From assembly GCA_031285645.1 (NCBI GenBank), contig JAITVU010000382.1:1-11677 (forward strand): DNA of 11,677 nucleotides, in the 5' to 3' direction. The position numbers were made by a program, and so were the translations under genes. This DNA is from Oscillospiraceae bacterium. GTDB lineage: Bacteria > Bacillota > Clostridia > Oscillospirales > Ruminococcaceae. Shown piece after piece: positions 1 to 5,714 of this stretch. The notes beneath the pieces were generated by a model. It was not told the origin of the DNA, did not search any database, and saw nothing but the letters and a program-made list of their open reading frames with translations. The first letter of the stretch is position 1; the number at the start of each line of letters is the position of its first letter.

Positions 1-1
1 C

Positions 2-277
2 AACGGCATGTCGAAGCCAAAGTATAACAAGGGCGACGAAACCATCGTTGAGGAATTTAAGGAATGGACTGTTTCCCACAAAAAGACGAAGGCCATGCGC
101 AATTCCATCAATTCTATCATATGGATGTCCGCTGTCATCATATTTCTGGGCGGCACGCTGATATTCCACAAACCGCATATCATATGGCTTGTCTTTCTTC
201 TGGCCGCGGTCGTCAACAAAATTGTCAACCTGTCATTCAGTTACCACGAGGCAGACGACGATGAGCCGGGCGTCTGA
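2..277 (+). CDS. C-terminal part of a membrane-anchored protein, probably XRE-type regulator tail (5' truncated)
   Basis: The frame is open to the left window edge. The first ATG (base 8) has no ribosome binding site in the seven bases before it, so this is probably the 3' end of a longer gene. The visible 89 residues start with a charged helical stretch (about 1-30), followed by two closely spaced hydrophobic helices (about 33-52 and 55-75) joined by a short loop containing HKPHIIWL, and an acidic tail. Paired helices with a loop of this kind are common at the C-terminus of Firmicute XRE-family regulators that sit beside DUF4097 genes. A DUF4097 gene follows about 200 bp downstream on the same strand, which fits an envelope-sensing regulator and effector pair. 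The DNA-binding domain lies outside the window, so the family call is inference. It could also be a small two-helix membrane protein starting at base 8. Confidence 0.55.
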   Translation, partial: NGMSKPKYNKGDETIVEEFKEWTVSHKKTKAMRNSINSIIWMSAVIIFLGGTLIFHKPHIIWLVFLLAAVVNKIVNLSFSYHEADDDEPGV

Positions 278-483
278 CGGCGATGGCGGCGCACCCGTAT
301 TTTCCGCACGTATTTGTAATATAGATAATTAAATCAAAGCCCGTTTCAAGCCGGTCTGCCATGGCGGGAATACCGCTTATAAGCCTGTAAGACTTATTTT
401 AAACCGGCATGATCATAATATGTTATAGCATACTAAGCTTTCGAGAGGAGACGGCCTGCCGTTTTTACGCGGGCCATGTTTAT

Positions 484-1410
484 ATGAAAAAATCACTTGG
501 TATCCTGATCGCCGTCTGGGCCGTGATCGCACTCATCATCATCGGTATCATCATTGTCGGGTTTTCTTTATACACTTTACCGGGTGTAACCAGGGAGGGG
601 CAAACCATGTCCGATATTTACATCGACGAAACACTGCCTATAAACGACATCGACACAATCCAACTGCATATGTCCGCCGCGACGGTAACGGTCCGTCACG
701 CGGAAAGCGGTGATTTCCGCATCGTGCAAAGCGGCAGAAACATAGAGGATAACCATATTATAGACGTTAAAAAATCCGGGTCCACAATTGAAGTGACCCC
801 GAAAGGCAGCAGGCGTATCCAGCTTTTCAGTTTCAGCCTGCCAAATAATTCCGACAATGTCATTGATGTATACATTCCGGCCGAATATGCCAAGGATGTC
901 AAAATCAAGCTGTCGGCAGGCGATCTCGACATCATAGACGCCTACACGCTTGACGGCTTCGATGTCACGGTATCGGCGGGTGATTTCAACAGTACAGCCT
1001 TAATCCAGTCAAAAGAATCGCAGATCAAGCTGTCGGCCGGAAACCTGGAACTCTCACAGCTTGAGTGTGATGATTTTGATGTCAGCACATCGGCCGGGAA
1101 ACTCGTGATTCACGCGTTGTCGGGTTCGGGTAAGGCGTCGGCGTCGGCCGGTGAGGTCCGCCTTGAAAGCGTCGAAATCGCCGATTCCCTCACCGTTCGC
1201 TCGAGCGCCGGCTCGGTGAAAATCGGCATTGCGGGCGATCCCGGCCTTGACTATAGAATCAGCGCCAGCGCCGGCTCCATCGAGACCTATTTCGCCGACG
1301 TATCGGGTTTCGCGAGGGGCAAAAACGCCAGCGGCAAGGTGGGCGACGGCCCCTACAAAAACATCGATATCTCTTCCTCGGCGGGCTCCATTAAAATCGA
1401 CAGGGCTTAG
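484..1410 (+). CDS. DUF4097-family beta-repeat surface protein with N-terminal membrane anchor
   Basis: A 308-residue protein. The start at 484 is chosen because MKKS followed by a hydrophobic helix (about residues 5-30) makes a proper signal anchor. The frame is open back to 409, but the 25 extra residues look non-coding. The start has only a weak ribosome binding site; a GAGAGGAG at 443-450 is too far upstream. Beyond the anchor, the protein is built of repeats of about 19-21 residues, each with a conserved Ser-Ala-Gly turn (KLSAG, TVSAG, KLSAG, TSAG, SASAG, SSAG, SASAG, SSSAG). The turns recur every 54-63 bases from about 911, with a longer gap before the last at about 1380. This is typical of DUF4097 (putative adhesin) domains, which are predicted to form a beta-solenoid outside the membrane. 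In Firmicutes such genes commonly sit beside PadR/DUF1700 or XRE regulators; the truncated gene upstream may be that partner. Molecular function is unknown for the family. Confidence 0.82.
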   Translation: MKKSLGILIAVWAVIALIIIGIIIVGFSLYTLPGVTREGQTMSDIYIDETLPINDIDTIQLHMSAATVTVRHAESGDFRIVQSGRNIEDNHIIDVKKSGSTIEVTPKGSRRIQLFSFSLPNNSDNVIDVYIPAEYAKDVKIKLSAGDLDIIDAYTLDGFDVTVSAGDFNSTALIQSKESQIKLSAGNLELSQLECDDFDVSTSAGKLVIHALSGSGKASASAGEVRLESVEIADSLTVRSSAGSVKIGIAGDPGLDYRISASAGSIETYFADVSGFARGKNASGKVGDGPYKNIDISSSAGSIKIDRA

Positions 1411-1429
1411 CGCTGGTATATCGGCACAA

Positions 1430-1466
1430 AGCGCCATGAATCGTTGTTGTTGGGATTCCTGGCGCT
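1430..1466 (+). terminator. Hairpin after the DUF4097 gene, possible terminator
   Basis: Arms AGCGCCA-T-GAATC (1430-1442) and GATTC-C-TGGCGCT (1454-1466) form 12 pairs with one mismatch around an 11-base GTTGTTGTTGG loop, 20 bases after the stop codon. The bases that follow are AT-rich but lack a clean T-run, so termination may be weak. Position favours a terminator or an mRNA 3'-end stabiliser. Confidence 0.5.
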
Positions 1467-1511
1467 ATACATGTATATGCATGATTTTAATAGGCTTTTA
1501 ATTTATTTTCA

Positions 1512-1540
1512 ATGCCATTTTATATCATAGCTTCTATAAT
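1512..1540 (+). promoter_or_regulatory. Sigma-A type promoter for the small membrane protein gene
   Basis: A perfect TATAAT (1535-1540) lies 17 bases after ATGCCA (1512-1517; 4 of 6 to TTGACA). Transcription would start near 1547, giving a leader of about 115 bases that contains the nested hairpin at 1566-1606. The segment CTATAATAGTG (1534-1544) is identical to the one before the next gene (2172-2182). Confidence 0.55.
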
Positions 1541-1565
1541 AGTGGCAGTGAATCGATTTGAACAA

Positions 1566-1606
1566 GCCGCACAAGTTAACAAAGCGCCTTTGGCATCTTG
1601 TGCGGC
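1566..1606 (+). promoter_or_regulatory. Nested hairpin in the leader of the small membrane protein gene
   Basis: GCCGCACAAG (1566-1575) and CTTGTGCGGC (1597-1606) are perfect 10-base inverted repeats. The 21-base loop contains a second hairpin, CAAAG (1580-1584) with CTTTG (1588-1592) around CGC. It ends 55 bases before the start codon and has no T-run, so it is not a typical terminator. It could stabilise the leader or bind a protein. It matches no riboswitch class I know. Confidence 0.5.
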
Positions 1607-1661
1607 ACGCGTGTGTCTCCGGTTCATAATCTCACAAATAAAATACAGGAGCTGACCGGAA

Positions 1662-1994
1662 ATGTATGATCAGAACAATGTCCCCGTTTTCGAAACCGAC
1701 GATATTCAAAAAAACAAGAATATGGCCGCGATTGCCTATTTGATTTTCTTCATACCGCTTATTGCCTGCCCAAACTCGGCTTACGGCAGATTTCATGCCA
1801 ATCAGGGGCTTCTTCTGTTCATAACCGGCGTCGTTGGCAATGCGATCCTGCGCATGATACCGATTGTCAAATGGTTTATGCCGACCCTGTTTTCCCTCTG
1901 TATCATTGCGCTTGGCTTGTACGGGCTCATTAACACAATTAATGGAAAGGCCTTCCGCCTTCCCGTCATCGGCGGTTTTACCATTTTAAACTGA
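1662..1994 (+). CDS. Small three-helix membrane protein, DUF4870-like
   Basis: 110 residues. The start is supported by AGGAGC about 10 bases before the ATG. A polar N-terminus (1-20) is followed by three hydrophobic helices at about 21-37, 48-65 and 72-93. The loop between helices 1 and 2 contains YGRFHANQG, the conserved motif of the DUF4870/Tic20-like small membrane proteins ('RFHANQG' before the second helix). The family has no established biochemical role in bacteria; members are often near stress or envelope genes. It is transcribed alone: a strong hairpin follows 26 bases after the stop and a promoter with a structured leader precedes it. Family membership is fairly sure; function is unknown. 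Confidence 0.72.
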   Translation: MYDQNNVPVFETDDIQKNKNMAAIAYLIFFIPLIACPNSAYGRFHANQGLLLFITGVVGNAILRMIPIVKWFMPTLFSLCIIALGLYGLINTINGKAFRLPVIGGFTILN

Positions 1995-2020
1995 ACAAGC
2001 TTATTATTAAAGACATGGAC

Positions 2021-2060
2021 ACAAACAACAAACGCGCCCAAGCGCGCGTTTGTTGTTTGT
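2021..2060 (+). terminator. Intrinsic terminator with a perfect 17-bp stem
   Basis: Bases 2021-2037 and 2044-2060 are perfect inverted repeats (17 pairs; GCGCG at the loop end and ACAAACAACAAA at the base) around the loop CCAAGC. CTTTATATT follows, a short T-rich tail. It lies 26 bases after the stop of the small membrane protein gene and separates it from the next promoter. Confidence 0.8.
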
Positions 2061-2130
2061 CTTTATATTACATCATATTACATCGCAAAAAGAAAAAAAC
2101 AATTGGAACACTGCCACTTCAAATATCACA

Positions 2131-2165
2131 CAGCCGTCACATAAATGATAACCAACCGTCACATA
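2131..2165 (+). repeat. Direct repeat pair, candidate regulator binding site
   Basis: CA(G/A)CCGTCACATA occurs at 2131-2143 and again at 2153-2165, 12 of 13 bases identical, with a 22-bp period (two helical turns). The second copy ends 7 bases before the -10 box of the next gene, whose -35 is poor. This layout is expected for an activator that binds as a tandem dimer. The spacing resembles LytTR-type sites, but the base match to the LytTR consensus is weak. Confidence 0.5.
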
Positions 2166-2178
2166 CCGGGCCTATAAT
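2150..2178 (+). promoter_or_regulatory. Promoter of the 85-residue protein gene
   Basis: A consensus TATAAT (2173-2178) sits 41 bases before the start codon. No convincing -35 hexamer is present (AACCAA at 17-bp spacing). This fits activation through the overlapping direct repeats at 2131-2165. Confidence 0.5.
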
Positions 2179-2218
2179 AGTGAATATAGAACAAATATTT
2201 TAGAGAGGTGGATAGTTT

Positions 2219-2476
2219 ATGGGACTTTTTAGTAAAAAGAACAAAAACTCTCACGAAAAGATCGACGACATACTGAGTCCAAATTTCATGTCCACATACA
2301 CAACCTACCCCACATTAGGCGCTATGTTCGCTGAAATGGGTTATACGGTTGTGACAGCGGATCAATTGGGCGACATACCCAGAGCGGAACTGGACGAATT
2401 TGTTAAAAACACAACGCGCTACATGTCCTGGGCCGATATGAAGTCGGCGGCGGAACGCGCTGAAGCGTCCGTCTGA
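2219..2476 (+). CDS. Small hypothetical cytoplasmic protein, 85 residues
   Basis: I do not recognise this protein. The gene is real by context: AGAGAGGTGG about 8 bases before the ATG, a TATAAT promoter upstream, and a terminator hairpin about 60 bases downstream. It begins MGLFSKKNKN, a basic N-terminus common in small Firmicute proteins. There is no signal peptide or membrane helix. The body is mixed: a helical stretch around FMSTYTTYPTLGAMFAEMGY (24-42), a short VVTADQLGDIP segment (44-54), and a C-terminal amphipathic helix rich in Glu, Lys and Ala (56-85). No catalytic motif, cysteine pair or nucleotide-binding loop is visible. A small regulatory or stress-induced protein is possible but cannot be supported from the sequence. 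It is transcribed alone. Confidence 0.65.
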   Translation: MGLFSKKNKNSHEKIDDILSPNFMSTYTTYPTLGAMFAEMGYTVVTADQLGDIPRAELDEFVKNTTRYMSWADMKSAAERAEASV

Positions 2477-2538
2477 CGTGCGTGGCGATTCAGCGTCAAA
2501 GCAGACGATTTCTACATAATGAGCGTATCAAAGCACCG

Positions 2539-2577
2539 GGGACGGACGACTAAAATCGTCCGTCCCTCTACATTTTC
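2539..2577 (+). terminator. Intrinsic terminator after the 85-residue protein gene
   Basis: GGGACGGACGA (2539-2549) and TCGTCCGTCCC (2556-2566) form an 11-bp stem around CTAAAA, followed by TCTACATTTT. The rest of the 2477-2747 gap holds no gene that I can support. Confidence 0.65.
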
Positions 2578-2700
2578 AATAAAGCCGATACAGTAAACGC
2601 GGGACTCGGCCCTGTCAGGCCAGCCGGCATTTCACGCACAATTATCCCACAAGAATAAAACTCAAATAAAATCACAAGTGAAGGCCCTGCACGCACATAA

Positions 2701-2725
2701 CAAAACCGCCCGAAAGGCGGCTTTG
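2701..2725 (-). terminator. Intrinsic terminator of the helix-turn-helix gene
   Basis: Read on the - strand, AAAGCCGCC-TTTCG-GGCGG is followed by TTTTGTT, just past the stop of the gene at 2748-3005. The core stem is CCGCC (2706-2710) with GGCGG (2716-2720), extended by flanking A/T pairs. In the + direction it has a shorter T-run (CTTTGTG) and might work weakly. Confidence 0.72.
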
Positions 2726-2747
2726 TGTAAGGAGGAAATTGTCAAAA

Positions 2748-3005
2748 TCAGTTTTTAAAGTGCGCAATGGGAATTGTCCCGCGCAGGATTTTCAGCGGAC
2801 CGCTGTCGTCATATGTCCTCTGACGCACGTCGCTGATACACCCGTTTTCATATTCGTGCTTGTCCTTGGCGCCGCTTTTGATCCACCTGTAAATTGTTGA
2901 GCGTGGAATATTATATTCGCCCGCAATCTCATGCACGCTTTTCCCTGAGTAATACAGCTTTATAATTTGCCTTTTTTTATTGTCGTCCACTCTTCTTCCC
3001 GCCAT
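2748..3005 (-). CDS. Small helix-turn-helix protein, IS3 OrfA-like N-terminus, downstream of a c-di-GMP riboswitch
   Basis: 85 residues from the ATG at 3005. This start is preferred over the GTG at 3014 because GAGGTGA (3011-3017) is placed correctly for it. Residues 11-43 form a three-helix HTH: KRQIIKLYY, then GKSVHEIAGEYNI, then the recognition helix PRSTIYRWIK. This is the signature of Helix_turn_helix transposase OrfA and resolvase-type domains. The usual OrfA leucine-zipper region is absent; residues 50-85 (through ISDVRQRT and LRGTIPIAHF) match nothing I know. There is no OrfB, no catalytic DDE frame and no visible terminal inverted repeat, so it is not an intact insertion sequence. 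It could be a domesticated transposase fragment acting as a DNA-binding regulator, or a decaying remnant. Its leader carries a c-di-GMP-I aptamer and terminator, suggesting expression is set by the second messenger. The DNA-binding fold is clear; the role is inference. Confidence 0.7.
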   Translation of the reverse strand: MAGRRVDDNKKRQIIKLYYSGKSVHEIAGEYNIPRSTIYRWIKSGAKDKHEYENGCISDVRQRTYDDSGPLKILRGTIPIAHFKN

Positions 3006-3154
3006 CTTTCTCACCTCGCCGTCATTGTCGCGCCGTGATTTTGAGGGGCCGTGACAGCGGTCGGGCGGTCATTCCTGCCGAACCTGACCCTGTTTATCCG
3101 GTGCGGCATCAAAGAATTTGTCCGCACACCGCTTTTTTCTTTTTTTATCAATGC

Positions 3155-3192
3155 AAAAAAGCCTCCCTTCACAGTTACGCGAAAGGAGACTT
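3155..3192 (-). terminator. Intrinsic terminator of the riboswitch expression platform
   Basis: On the - strand the arm at 3192-3182 (AAGTCTCCTTT) pairs with 3169-3159 (AAGGGAGGCTT), 11 pairs including two G-U, around a 12-base loop, followed at once by TTTTTT (3160-3155). It begins about 57 bases after the c-di-GMP aptamer and precedes the HTH gene by about 150 bases, the expected place for a regulated terminator. No start codon with a ribosome binding site lies between aptamer and terminator. Confidence 0.8.
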
Positions 3193-3249
3193 CCGATAAT
3201 ACCCGGAATGGGCGTATGCCGTTTCAACCTGCACAGGCCCCTTGCACAC

Positions 3250-3342
3250 TTTCGGTAACCGGCTGTCATAGTTCGTAAACCTTAGACCCATGGTTTTGCG
3301 TCCTTATCTTTCGATAAGTTTGCCTTTGTCGCTTTGCGCGAT
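3250..3342 (-). promoter_or_regulatory. Cyclic di-GMP-I (GEMM-I) riboswitch aptamer
   Basis: Read on the - strand, the conserved GEMM-I blocks occur in order. GGCAAAC (3324-3318) is followed by the P2 hairpin CTTATC-GAAA-GATAAG (3318-3303, GAAA tetraloop). Next come GGACGCAAA, the P3 stem AAACC/GGTTT (3296-3292 with 3281-3277) enclosing GGGTCTAA, then CTATGACAGCCGG (3271-3259) and the P1 closing strand GGTTACCG (3260-3253). This is the clostridial form of the class (GTCTAA, CTATGA, AGCCGG). The aptamer binds cyclic di-GMP, the second messenger of motility and biofilm decisions. It has its own promoter 15-20 bases upstream and an intrinsic terminator downstream. The next gene on this strand is the HTH protein; the upstream neighbour is a chemotaxis receptor. 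Confidence 0.92.
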
Positions 3343-3357
3343 TTATGTTGTGACATA

Positions 3358-3386
3358 ATAATAACACAGGGCATCTCTTATGTCAA
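3358..3386 (-). promoter_or_regulatory. Near-consensus sigma-A promoter for the riboswitch transcript
   Basis: On the - strand, TTGACA (3386-3381), a 17-base spacer and TATTAT (3363-3358). The start would fall near 3350, only a few bases before the c-di-GMP aptamer. The riboswitch and HTH gene therefore form a unit separate from the chemotaxis gene that ends at 3485. Confidence 0.85.
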
Positions 3387-3484
3387 TACAAACATATAAA
3401 ATCCATTACTCTTCTTAAATATTTGTTTATTTCGTATATGATTGCCCAGCCCAGTCATATATATTGACTATCTTATATTTTTGA

Positions 3485-5431
3485 TTATTTTGTGTGCCTT
3501 TCGGTGTGGCGAAGCCTGAACCGGGAAACAAGGCTGTGGAGGCGCTCGGCCTCCTGACTCATCGTCTGGCTGGCCGCGGCGCTCTCCTCCGCGGTCGCGC
3601 TGTTCTGCTGCACAACCTGCGCAACCTGGTCGATGCCGCTGTTTATCTGGCCAATCGCCTCGCTTTGCTCTTCCGAAGACGTCGCAATCTGGGCGATAAC
3701 GGCGCTGTTTTCATCGATGCCGGACACAATATCCTTTAGCGAATTTGTTGTCTCATCGGCAATTCGCGTACCCAATTCTGCCTTTGTGATGGTATTTTCG
3801 ATCAAATGGCCGGTACTCTTTGCAGCCTCGGCGCTTTTGCCGGCCAGATTGCGGACCTCATCCGCCACGACGGCAAAACCCTTGCCGTGCTGTCCCGCAC
3901 GCGCCGCCTCAACAGCGGCGTTCAGCGCGAGGATATTGGTCTGGAACGCGATGTCGTCGATGATCTTAATCACGTTTCCGATCGCCTGGCTGGCCTCGTT
4001 GATCTCTTTAACGGCCGCGTTCATGCGCGCCATCTGCTCCGTCCCCTTAACGGCGCTGCGCATGATACTCTGCTCAAGCGCCGAGACGTCCATCGCCATT
4101 TTGGCATTGTCCCGGGCTTTCTCCGTCACATCCTGAACCGACGCCAAAAGCTGCTGGACAGTCGCCGACTGCTCGGTGGACCCCTGCGCTAAAAGCTGCG
4201 CGCCGGACGACACCTGCTGCGAACCCAGCGCCACCTGCCCGGCTGCCGCCGCAATGCCGGCGAACACCTCGTTGTTCATCTCGATCATAGAGCCAAGCGC
4301 TTTTCCCACCACATCCTTGTCGGAACGCAGCGTCGCCTCGACAGTGTAATCACCCTCCGCGATGGCGCCGATTAGATGCGCCTGATCCCGGTTGGCCCCA
4401 ATAATACGCTCAAGCGCGCGCGCCAGATGCGCCGTTTCGTCTTTAGTCCTGATATCAACCTCGATATCGACATCGCCGGCCGAAATGGCGTCCGCGACAC
4501 CCACAAGGTTCAATATTGGCGTGACAATCCGCTTACCCGTGATCAGACTGGCGGGAATACTGATTGCGAGAATAACCAGCCCCACGATAAGCCCCTGAAA
4601 TACAAAGTTCATAACGGTCCTGTCGCGCACGCTGGTAAACTCTCCGACAAAGAGCATGCCGATAACCGTGTCATCATCCACAATCGGCTCATAACGGACG
4701 TCGGCGTTCACACCCTGGACCACGGCGCTACCCGTGTAGGCATTGCCGCCCGACACGGTATTCCAAACGGCCTCCGTCGCTTTTGTTCCTGTAATCCTCT
4801 TGCCGTCACTGTCCTGTATTGTCGTCGATATACGCTCGTCGCCTAAAAACACTGTGGCCTCGCTGCCCATTAAGCGTTTGATTTCATCAACGAAACTGTC
4901 TGTATCCAGTCGGTAACCTACGGAGACAACGCCCAGGATATCGCCGTTTTCATTGAAAACGGGCATCCCGGAGCGGACGGCGATTCTAACGGCGGTCCCC
5001 GTCTCAATATGGACGCTGTGTTTTCCGTCGAGGGCTTCCGCAACGTTTTTCTGATTACGCACCGTATCCCCGTAATTGGCGGGCTCATGGGTCCGCGCTA
5101 TAACCGTACCCTGCGCGTCCGTGATGGTGATAAATTCAGCGCCCGCTTCGGCCTGCAGCGTCGCGGCCCTGTCCAATACGCTCTGGCGGGAACCCGACGC
5201 CATGGCCCGCATAAACGCGGCGTCACCCGCAACGAGGTATGCAGCCTGCCATGCCAATTGTTTTTTTTCCTCCACTTTTGAGAGCATCACAGTAGATGCC
5301 GATTCCAAATCACTGTCCGCCTGCGAGGCCGTGTATGACGAGAACTGCCAGATACAGGCGCTGAGCACGGCAATCGTCGTCACCACAGACAGGATGATCA
5401 TAGGTAAAACCATTTTTGTTTTTATGGACAT
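3485..5431 (-). CDS. Methyl-accepting chemotaxis protein with extracytoplasmic Cache-type sensor
   Basis: 648 residues. Order: membrane helix 1 (about 8-30); a periplasm-facing sensor of about 240 residues (31-272), with the features of a single Cache domain (ITITDAQGTVIARTH, then GVVSVGYRLD, then GMLFVGEF); membrane helix 2 (about 274-297); a HAMP domain (about 298-350); a second HAMP-like segment (IGAIAEGDYTVEATL, about 353-390); and a long coiled-coil signalling domain. The hairpin tip that binds CheA and CheW is at about 491-535 (IDDIAFQTNILALNAAVEAA, then GFAVVADEVRNLAGKSAEAA) and is canonical. There is no C-terminal CheR/CheB tether pentapeptide. The ligand is unknown; Cache sensors of this form often bind small carboxylates. 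Only a weak purine-rich site (GGAAAGAAG) precedes the ATG. It is a lone gene with its own promoter. No strong terminator is seen before the riboswitch promoter, so read-through into that unit is possible. Confidence 0.95.
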   Translation of the reverse strand: MSIKTKMVLPMIILSVVTTIAVLSACIWQFSSYTASQADSDLESASTVMLSKVEEKKQLAWQAAYLVAGDAAFMRAMASGSRQSVLDRAATLQAEAGAEFITITDAQGTVIARTHEPANYGDTVRNQKNVAEALDGKHSVHIETGTAVRIAVRSGMPVFNENGDILGVVSVGYRLDTDSFVDEIKRLMGSEATVFLGDERISTTIQDSDGKRITGTKATEAVWNTVSGGNAYTGSAVVQGVNADVRYEPIVDDDTVIGMLFVGEFTSVRDRTVMNFVFQGLIVGLVILAISIPASLITGKRIVTPILNLVGVADAISAGDVDIEVDIRTKDETAHLARALERIIGANRDQAHLIGAIAEGDYTVEATLRSDKDVVGKALGSMIEMNNEVFAGIAAAAGQVALGSQQVSSGAQLLAQGSTEQSATVQQLLASVQDVTEKARDNAKMAMDVSALEQSIMRSAVKGTEQMARMNAAVKEINEASQAIGNVIKIIDDIAFQTNILALNAAVEAARAGQHGKGFAVVADEVRNLAGKSAEAAKSTGHLIENTITKAELGTRIADETTNSLKDIVSGIDENSAVIAQIATSSEEQSEAIGQINSGIDQVAQVVQQNSATAEESAAASQTMSQEAERLHSLVSRFRLRHTERHTK

Positions 5432-5550
5432 AATGTTTTCTTCTTTCCGGGCGCGCCGCTCAACATCGGGTGTTAATTTATCGGTATTGATCTCTTTTCA
5501 CGGCACGCGTCCCTTGATAACGGATTAACAAATAATCGTATTGTGTGGAT

Positions 5551-5585
5551 AATTTATAATGTCTATTTCGACATAAATTATTCAA
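5551..5585 (-). promoter_or_regulatory. Candidate promoter of the chemotaxis gene with overlapping inverted repeat
   Basis: On the - strand, TTGAAT (5585-5580), 18 bases, CATTAT (5561-5556; 4 of 6). The spacer carries ATGTC (5559-5563) and GACAT (5570-5574), flanked by AATTT (5551-5555) and AAATT (5575-5579), a dyad that could be an operator. No good flagellar sigma-D match was found. The leader would be about 120 bases and shows no known riboswitch. Confidence 0.4.
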
Positions 5586-5644
5586 AGTTTAGACTTATGG
5601 TCGGCATAACGCTTAATAAATATTGCCAGCTCATGAGTTCGGCA

Positions 5645-5674
5645 TTGTTCAAAGCGGTTACGACATGATATAAT
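5645..5674 (+). promoter_or_regulatory. Sigma-A promoter of the MoxR operon
   Basis: TTGTTC (5645-5650), an 18-base spacer and a perfect TATAAT (5669-5674). The start would be near 5681, about 34 bases before the first gene. Confidence 0.65.
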
Positions 5675-5714
5675 TAAAGTAAGCTGTCATTATCTGCCTT
5701 ATCAAGGAGTAAAC

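Noticed and set aside
409..483. 25-residue extension of the DUF4097 protein to base 409
   Set aside because: No ribosome binding site, and it would bury the signal anchor behind a Cys-rich stretch; the start at 484 is more natural.
2729..2900. TAAGGAGG on the + strand ahead of a TTG-started frame of about 50 codons
   Set aside because: The frame is antisense to the HTH gene, starts with TTG very close to the purine run, and encodes no recognisable protein; noted as a coincidence.
2748..3014. Intact IS3-type insertion sequence
   Set aside because: Only an HTH segment is present; no OrfB, no DDE motif, no terminal inverted repeats or target duplication seen.
3051..3278. Reading frames on both strands (75 and 66 residues) across the riboswitch region
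   Set aside because: They overlap the aptamer and terminator, have no ribosome binding site and no recognisable sequence.
4122..4131. Another CCGTCACAT like the direct repeats at 2131-2165
   Set aside because: A single copy inside the chemotaxis coding sequence, away from any promoter; chance.
5432..5530. Flagellar sigma-D promoter for the chemotaxis gene
   Set aside because: An ACCGATAA occurs in the leader, but no TAAA lies at the required spacing.
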